The notes below the pieces were generated by a model, which was not told where the DNA came from, searched no databases, and was given only the letters and a program-made list of their open reading frames with translations. Positions 59,904 to 64,000 of a stretch of DNA of 64,000 nt are shown here, in pieces. Source of the stretch: Enterobacter cloacae (lineage in GTDB: Bacteria > Pseudomonadota > Gammaproteobacteria > Enterobacterales > Enterobacteriaceae); assembly GCA_014169315.1 (NCBI GenBank), contig AP022133.1:1860001-1924000 (forward strand), in the 5' to 3' direction. The first letter of the stretch is position 1; every line of letters begins with the position of its first letter. The translations under genes were made by a program, and so were the position numbers.

Positions 59904-60295
59904 TGCGTAAGTGGCTATGGATCTTATTTTTCCCACTGGCGGCGCAGGCCGCGGGCGAAGGGATGTGGCAGGCCAGCAGCATGGGCGTAACGCTCAATAA
60001 TCGCGGTGTGTCGATGTCTTCGAACCCGCTGTCACCGCCTGATGCGGTTTCCGGGCTGATGACGATGGTGGTGTGGAACTATAAGCTGATTGGCCCAACG
60101 CCTGCCGGGCTGCGGGTGCGTTTGTGTTCGCAGACTCGCTGTACGGAAATTGACGGGGAAAGTGGCACCACGCAGGCGCTCAACGGTGTGCCAGCGGTGG
60201 AGCCTTTACACTTTGTCTGGGAAGTGCCGGGGGGAGGGCGTTTGATCCCGGCGCTGAATGTTCAGAGCAATTCTGTGATTGTTAACTACCGTTAA
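59903..60295 (+). CDS. flhE: Flagellar protein FlhE
   Basis: 130 residues. The signal peptide MRKWLWILFFPLAAQAAG shows it goes to the periplasm. The rest is a small beta-rich domain with one Cys pair (LCSQTRC). In Salmonella FlhE prevents proton leak through the flagellar export gate. It shares one base with the flhA stop. It ends the flhBAE operon, convergent with argS. Confidence 0.94.
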   Translation: MRKWLWILFFPLAAQAAGEGMWQASSMGVTLNNRGVSMSSNPLSPPDAVSGLMTMVVWNYKLIGPTPAGLRVRLCSQTRCTEIDGESGTTQALNGVPAVEPLHFVWEVPGGGRLIPALNVQSNSVIVNYR

Positions 60296-60298
60296 TCA

Positions 60299-60322
60299 CC
60301 GTCCGCCCCTTGAGGCGGACGG
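60299..60322. terminator. Hairpin between flhE and argS
   Basis: CCGTCCGCC, loop, GGCGGACGG: a 9-bp perfect stem in the 33-bp gap between convergent stops. Short T runs only; likely a shared terminator. Confidence 0.65.
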
Positions 60323-60328
60323 TTCTGC

Positions 60329-62062
60329 TTACATACGCTCTACGGTTTCGATACCCAGAGTATCCAGACCCAGCTTCAGGGTTTTCGCGGTCAGTTGCGC
60401 CAGCTTCAGGCGGCTGTTACGCACCGCCTCGCTGTCTGCGGACAGGATAGGGCAGTGCTCATAGAAGCCGGAGAACAGACCAGCCAGGTCGTACAGGTAA
60501 GCACACATCACATGTGGAGTACCGTCACGCGCGACAACCGTCAGCGTCTCCTCAAACTGCAACAGGCGCGCTGCCAGCTGCGCTTCACGATCTTCAGTGA
60601 GGGTGACAGTTGTTTTTGCCAGCACGCTTTCGTCGATGTCGGCTTTACGGAATACCGAGAGCACACGGGTATAGGCGTACTGCATGTACGGTGCCGTGTT
60701 GCCTTCAAACGCCAGCATGTTGTCCCAGTCGAAAATGTAGTCGGTGGTACGGTTCTTGGAGAGATCCGCATATTTCACCGCACCGATACCGACGGCATTG
60801 GCCAGTTTTTCCAGTTCATCAGCTGGCATATCCGGGTTCTTCTCGGCCACCAGGCGACGGGCGCGTTCCAGCGCTTCGTCCAGCAGGTCAGAAAGTTTCA
60901 CGGTACCACCCGCACGGGTTTTGAACGGTTTGCCGTCTTTACCCAGCATCATGCCGAACATGTGGTGTTCCAGCGGCACAGAGTCAGGCACGTAGCCTGC
61001 TTTACGCACGATAGTCCACGCCTGCATCAGGTGCTGGTGCTGACGGGAATCGATGTAGTACAGCACACGGTCAGCGTGCAGGGTTTCGTAACGGTACTTC
61101 GCACAGGCGATATCGGTGGTGGTATACAGATAGCCGCCATCCTTTTTCTGGATGATCACGCCCATCGGTTCGCCTTCCTTGTTTTTGTACTCATCAAGGA
61201 ACACTACCGTTGCGCCTTCGCTCTCAACCGCCAGACCTTTGGCTTTCAGGTCGGCCACAATGCCAGGCAGCATTGGGTTATACAGGCTTTCACCCATCAC
61301 ATCGTCACGGGTCAGCGTTACGTTCAGGCGGTTGTAGGTTAACTGGTTCTGGGACATGGTGATGTCAACCAGCTTGCGCCACATTTCCAGGAAGTACTGG
61401 TCGCCACCCTGCAGTTTCACGACATAACTACGTGCGCGCTCAGCAAACACTTCATCTTCGTCGTAGTGTTTTTTGGCTTCACGGTAGAAACCTTCCAGGT
61501 CCGCAAGCGCCATCTCGCCCGCGTTTTCTTGTTGCTGTTTTTCCAGGTAAGCAATCAGCATACCGAACTGAGTACCCCAGTCACCCACGTGGTTTGCGCG
61601 GATCACTTTATGGCCGAGGAACTCCAGGGTGCGGACAGCCGCATCACCAATGATGGTGGAGCGCAGGTGGCCGACGTGCATCTCTTTCGCCACGTTTGGC
61701 GCAGAGTAGTCAATCACCACGGTCTGCACTTCTGGCTGGGTGACACCCAGGCGGTCAGACTTCAGCGCGGCGTCAACATTGCTTGCCAGGAAGGCAGGCT
61801 CAAGGAAAATGTTGATAAAGCCCGGGCCGGCGATTTCGGTTTTGCTGGCGATACCGGTGAGATCCAGATGAGTCAGCACCAGCTCAGCGAGTTGTCGCGG
61901 CGGCATGCCCAGTTTTTTAGCGACTGCCATCACGCCATTAGCCTGATAGTCACCAAACTGTACTTTTGCTGACTGACGAACCTGCGGTTCGCAATCCGCA
62001 GGCGCGCCTGCGGCAATCAGTGCCTGACTGACTTTTTCTGAGAGAAGAGCCTGAATATTCAC
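60329..62062 (-). CDS. argS: Arginyl-tRNA synthetase
   Basis: 577 residues, class I synthetase. Arg-specific N-terminal additional domain (about 1-110); Rossmann core with the HIGH-like motif [14 protein letters not shown] (about 122-135); KMSKS is naturally replaced (the E. coli enzyme also lacks it, GGTVKL region about 386); DALR anticodon-binding domain at the end (about 455-577). The start is GTG as in E. coli. It is essential. It stands alone, divergent from yecM. Confidence 0.97.
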   Translation of the reverse strand: MNIQALLSEKVSQALIAAGAPADCEPQVRQSAKVQFGDYQANGVMAVAKKLGMPPRQLAELVLTHLDLTGIASKTEIAGPGFINIFLEPAFLASNVDAALKSDRLGVTQPEVQTVVIDYSAPNVAKEMHVGHLRSTIIGDAAVRTLEFLGHKVIRANHVGDWGTQFGMLIAYLEKQQQENAGEMALADLEGFYREAKKHYDEDEVFAERARSYVVKLQGGDQYFLEMWRKLVDITMSQNQLTYNRLNVTLTRDDVMGESLYNPMLPGIVADLKAKGLAVESEGATVVFLDEYKNKEGEPMGVIIQKKDGGYLYTTTDIACAKYRYETLHADRVLYYIDSRQHQHLMQAWTIVRKAGYVPDSVPLEHHMFGMMLGKDGKPFKTRAGGTVKLSDLLDEALERARRLVAEKNPDMPADELEKLANAVGIGAVKYADLSKNRTTDYIFDWDNMLAFEGNTAPYMQYAYTRVLSVFRKADIDESVLAKTTVTLTEDREAQLAARLLQFEETLTVVARDGTPHVMCAYLYDLAGLFSGFYEHCPILSADSEAVRNSRLKLAQLTAKTLKLGLDTLGIETVERM

Positions 62063-62301
62063 CTGGATACCTTACGTTTTTGATGCGGGTTAATAACCAC
62101 CTGCATCAGTTAAAGAATTTAGGGCGGGAGTATACTGCAAATGCCTTCTGGCGTCAGCATTACGGGGGCCGAAGATTGCTCAGAATCCAGGCTAAGAAGG
62201 TGTGCATAATCATGCAGTCATAAAATCCGTTATTCTGCGGTTGGTCGAAAAGGGACAACAGAGTAAATTAGCGGCTTTGCGACACGATAAGAGACTGACA
62301 T

Positions 62302-62862
62302 ATGGCGAACTGGCACTCCATTGACGAACTGCATGATATTTCCGCAGATTTACCGCGCTTCACCCTGGCGTTCACAGAACTTGCCACCCGTCTTGGTCTG
62401 GATATCGCGCCGCTTGAGGCCGATCACATCTCCCTGCGCTGCCATCAAAACGCCACCGCTGAGCGCTGGCGTCGCGGGTTCGAACAGTGCGGTGAGCTGC
62501 TCTCTGAGAACATCATTAACGGCCGTCCTGTCTGCCTGTTCAAACTGCATGAACCGGTATGTGTGGCGCACTGGCAGTTCAGCGTTGTCGAACTGCCGTG
62601 GCCTGGGGAGAAACGTTACCCGCATGAAGGCTGGGAGCATATTGAAATTGTGCTGCCGGGTGAGCCGGACACGTTGAATGCCCGCGCGCTGGCGCTGTTA
62701 TCCGACGAGGGCTTAAGCCAGCCGGGTATTTTTGTGAAAACAAGTTCCCCCAAAGGTGAGCGGGAGCGTTTACCCAACCCAACGCTTGCCGTGACGGACG
62801 GGCAGGTGACGGTGAAGTTCCATCCGTGGACGATTGAACAGATAGTTGCCAGCGAAGCCTGA
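62302..62862 (+). CDS. yecM: YecM, VOC-superfamily protein
   Basis: 186 residues. Vicinal-oxygen-chelate fold; metal-ligand-like residues occur as DHISLRC (about 40-46), PHEGWEHIEIVLPG (about 107-120) and the closing VKFHPWTIEQI. A structure of the E. coli protein is known but its reaction is not. The N-terminal half is predicted helical (IDELHDISADLPRFTLAFTELATRLG). It starts 240 bp after argS and precedes cutC, as in E. coli. Confidence 0.9.
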   Translation: MANWHSIDELHDISADLPRFTLAFTELATRLGLDIAPLEADHISLRCHQNATAERWRRGFEQCGELLSENIINGRPVCLFKLHEPVCVAHWQFSVVELPWPGEKRYPHEGWEHIEIVLPGEPDTLNARALALLSDEGLSQPGIFVKTSSPKGERERLPNPTLAVTDGQVTVKFHPWTIEQIVASEA

Positions 62863-62940
62863 GAGTTGTGAGTTCACGCCGGGACGGGGTACGGACGGTG
62901 TGTCATGATGGTGCGTTTAGTGGAATTTAAGGAGGATTGA

Positions 62941-63684
62941 ATGGCGCTGCTGGAGATTTGTTGTTACAGCGTGGAGTGTGCCGTGACCGCGCAAAAACAG
63001 GGGGCCGACCGTATTGAACTGTGCGCAGCTCCCAAAGAAGGTGGGCTGACGCCTTCATACGGTGTGCTGAAATCTGCCCGCCAGGAGGTCAGCATCCCGG
63101 TTCACCCAATTATTCGTCCACGCGGCGGTGATTTTTGTTACACGGCGGGTGAGTTTAGTGCCATGCTTGAAGATATCGCACTCGTTCGTGACCTGGGGTT
63201 CCCGGGGCTGGTTATCGGTTTGCTGGATGAAGACGGTCATATCGATCTACCGCGTATGCGTCAGGTGATGAGCGCGGCAAAGGGGATGGCAGTCACGTTT
63301 CATCGTGCGTTTGATATGTGTAAAGATCCTCTTCAGGCGTTTGATACGCTTGCAGAACTTGGCGTGTCGCGAGTGCTGACATCGGGTCAGCAGTCCTCTG
63401 CTGAAAAAGGATTAAAATTAATTACGGAACTAAAAGCACATTCCGGTGTTCCAATAGTAATGGCTGGCGCAGGAGTACGTGCCAGCAATCTGGAACTGTT
63501 TTTAAACGCAGGGGTGGAAGAGCTTCATAGCTCAGCGGGTAAGTGGATACCGTCACCCATGCGTTATCGCAATACAGGGTTGTCAATGTCGACGGATGCT
63601 GAAGCGGATGAGTACTCGCGCTACGGTGTAGATGGAGAGTCGGTTGCGGTAATGAAATCGATAATTGAGCGTCATCACGTGTAG
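62941..63684 (+). CDS. cutC: CutC family protein (copper homeostasis)
   Basis: 247 residues, TIM barrel of the CutC family: [38 protein letters not shown] (about 4-41), [14 protein letters not shown] (about 57-70), [13 protein letters not shown] (about 116-128) and [13 protein letters not shown]. Named for copper tolerance in E. coli, though that role has been disputed and an enzymatic role proposed for the barrel. AGGAGG lies before the ATG. A strong terminator follows. Confidence 0.94.
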   Translation: MALLEICCYSVECAVTAQKQGADRIELCAAPKEGGLTPSYGVLKSARQEVSIPVHPIIRPRGGDFCYTAGEFSAMLEDIALVRDLGFPGLVIGLLDEDGHIDLPRMRQVMSAAKGMAVTFHRAFDMCKDPLQAFDTLAELGVSRVLTSGQQSSAEKGLKLITELKAHSGVPIVMAGAGVRASNLELFLNAGVEELHSSAGKWIPSPMRYRNTGLSMSTDAEADEYSRYGVDGESVAVMKSIIERHHV

Positions 63685-63740
63685 CAACGTACTGATTTTT
63701 ACCGCGCATCATGTCGCCCAATATGATGCTTGCTTGTACC

Positions 63741-63773
63741 AGGCCCCTGCCAATTAAACAGGGGCCTTTTTTT
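63741..63773 (+). terminator. Terminator of cutC
   Basis: AGGCCCCTG, loop CCAATTAAA, CAGGGGCCT and a run of seven T residues. Symmetric enough to serve one strand strongly; 57 bp after cutC. Confidence 0.92.
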
Positions 63774-63849
63774 CGCCTTCATATTTCAAGCCGCCGCTGC
63801 GTTGCCGTCTTGCTGCAACGTGAACTATTCTGGAGAAAACGTGCTACGA

Positions 63850-63881
63850 GTAGGCCGGGTAAGGCGTAGCCGCCACCCGGC
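63850..63881. repeat. REP element
   Basis: GTAGGCCGGGTAAGGCG, then CCGCCACCCGGC: the standard enterobacterial REP palindrome with its imperfect bulge. It lies 7 bp beyond the cmoB stop, a usual place for REP in 3' UTRs. Confidence 0.85.
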
Positions 63882-63887
63882 AAAAGG

Positions 63888-64000
63888 CTACGGCTTCGTC
63901 GCAATCAATACCGCACGCATTGGCGCAGGGTAGCCTTCAATGGTTTTGCTGTGATCCGCCGGGTCGAGGAATTGTTCCAGGGATTCGGTCACCATCCAGT
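63888..64000 (-). CDS. cmoB: tRNA U34 carboxymethyltransferase CmoB (3' end only)
   Basis: The last 36 codons lie in the window: [20 protein letters not shown] and [16 protein letters not shown], then TAG. This matches the C-terminus of E. coli CmoB (WMVTESLADFLDP and EGYPAPKRAVLIARKP as remembered). CmoB transfers a carboxymethyl group to 5-hydroxyuridine at the tRNA wobble base. In E. coli torZ and torY stand between cutC and cmoB; they are absent here. The rest lies beyond the right edge. Confidence 0.88.
   Translation of the reverse strand, partial: WMVTESLEQFLDPADHSKTIEGYPAPMRAVLIATKP

Noticed and set aside
63730..63933. 67-codon open frame after cutC
   Set aside because: It runs through the cutC terminator and the REP, and opposes the supported end of cmoB.

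Overview
The window is chromosomal DNA from a gamma-proteobacterium of the Enterobacteriaceae, most probably Enterobacter or a close relative (Lelliottia, Leclercia). Gene order follows the fliD-to-cmoB flagellar and chemotaxis arm of Escherichia coli almost gene for gene, and many proteins are near-identical to their E. coli counterparts. Several accessory blocks (GAF-GGDEF and HD-GYP proteins, an extra liv operon, a Csu-type pilus, a DAACS transporter) break that order. Assignments rest on protein similarity judged from memory; no database search was run.

Layout. 1-4544: late flagellar genes fliS (partial), fliD, fliC, fliA, fliZ. 4631-7962: cystine and D-cysteine use (tcyJ, dcyD, tcyL, tcyN). 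8185-12757: sdiA, yecF, uvrY, uvrC, pgsA. 12910-13208: tRNA-Gly, tRNA-Cys, tRNA-Leu. 13209-21243: an approximately 8 kb block not expected from the E. coli order, holding a DUF2076 gene between tRNA-Leu and a second partial copy of tRNA-Leu, an AT-rich GAF-GGDEF diguanylate cyclase and a five-gene branched-chain amino acid ABC transporter. 21657-30721: yecA, tyrP, yecH, ftnA, yecR, an HD-GYP phosphodiesterase, an RpiB-like isomerase, yecJ, a Dcu-family transporter and ftnB. 31606-37996: araFGH, otsBA, uspC. 38795-44227: flhDC and motAB-cheAW. 44255-51681: an insertion between the two chemotaxis operons, made of an internally deleted IS4-type element, a DAACS symporter and a five-gene archaic chaperone-usher (Csu-like) pilus operon. 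51766-60295: tar, cheRBYZ, flhBAE. 60329-64000: argS, yecM, cutC and the end of cmoB.

How it works together. FlhDC switches on the flagellar cascade and FliA (sigma-28) drives the late genes. Sigma-28 promoters of the form TAAA-N15-GCCGATAA can be read directly upstream of fliD, fliC and tar, and one lies inside the 3' end of flhC, where it would serve motA and a MotR-like small RNA. A fifth match lies upstream of the quorum-sensing receptor gene sdiA. CRP sites stand before flhD and between the DAACS transporter and the pilus operon. One c-di-GMP synthase, one HD-GYP hydrolase and a biofilm-type pilus all lie inside the motility region, so genes for swimming and for attachment are physically interleaved.

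The points most worth a second look are the pilus and transporter insertion placed exactly between motAB-cheAW and tar-cheRBYZ, the IS4-derived element that splits the cheW terminator, the 125-bp tRNA-Leu duplication around the DUF2076 gene, the sigma-28-like promoter of sdiA, and the predicted MotR homolog.
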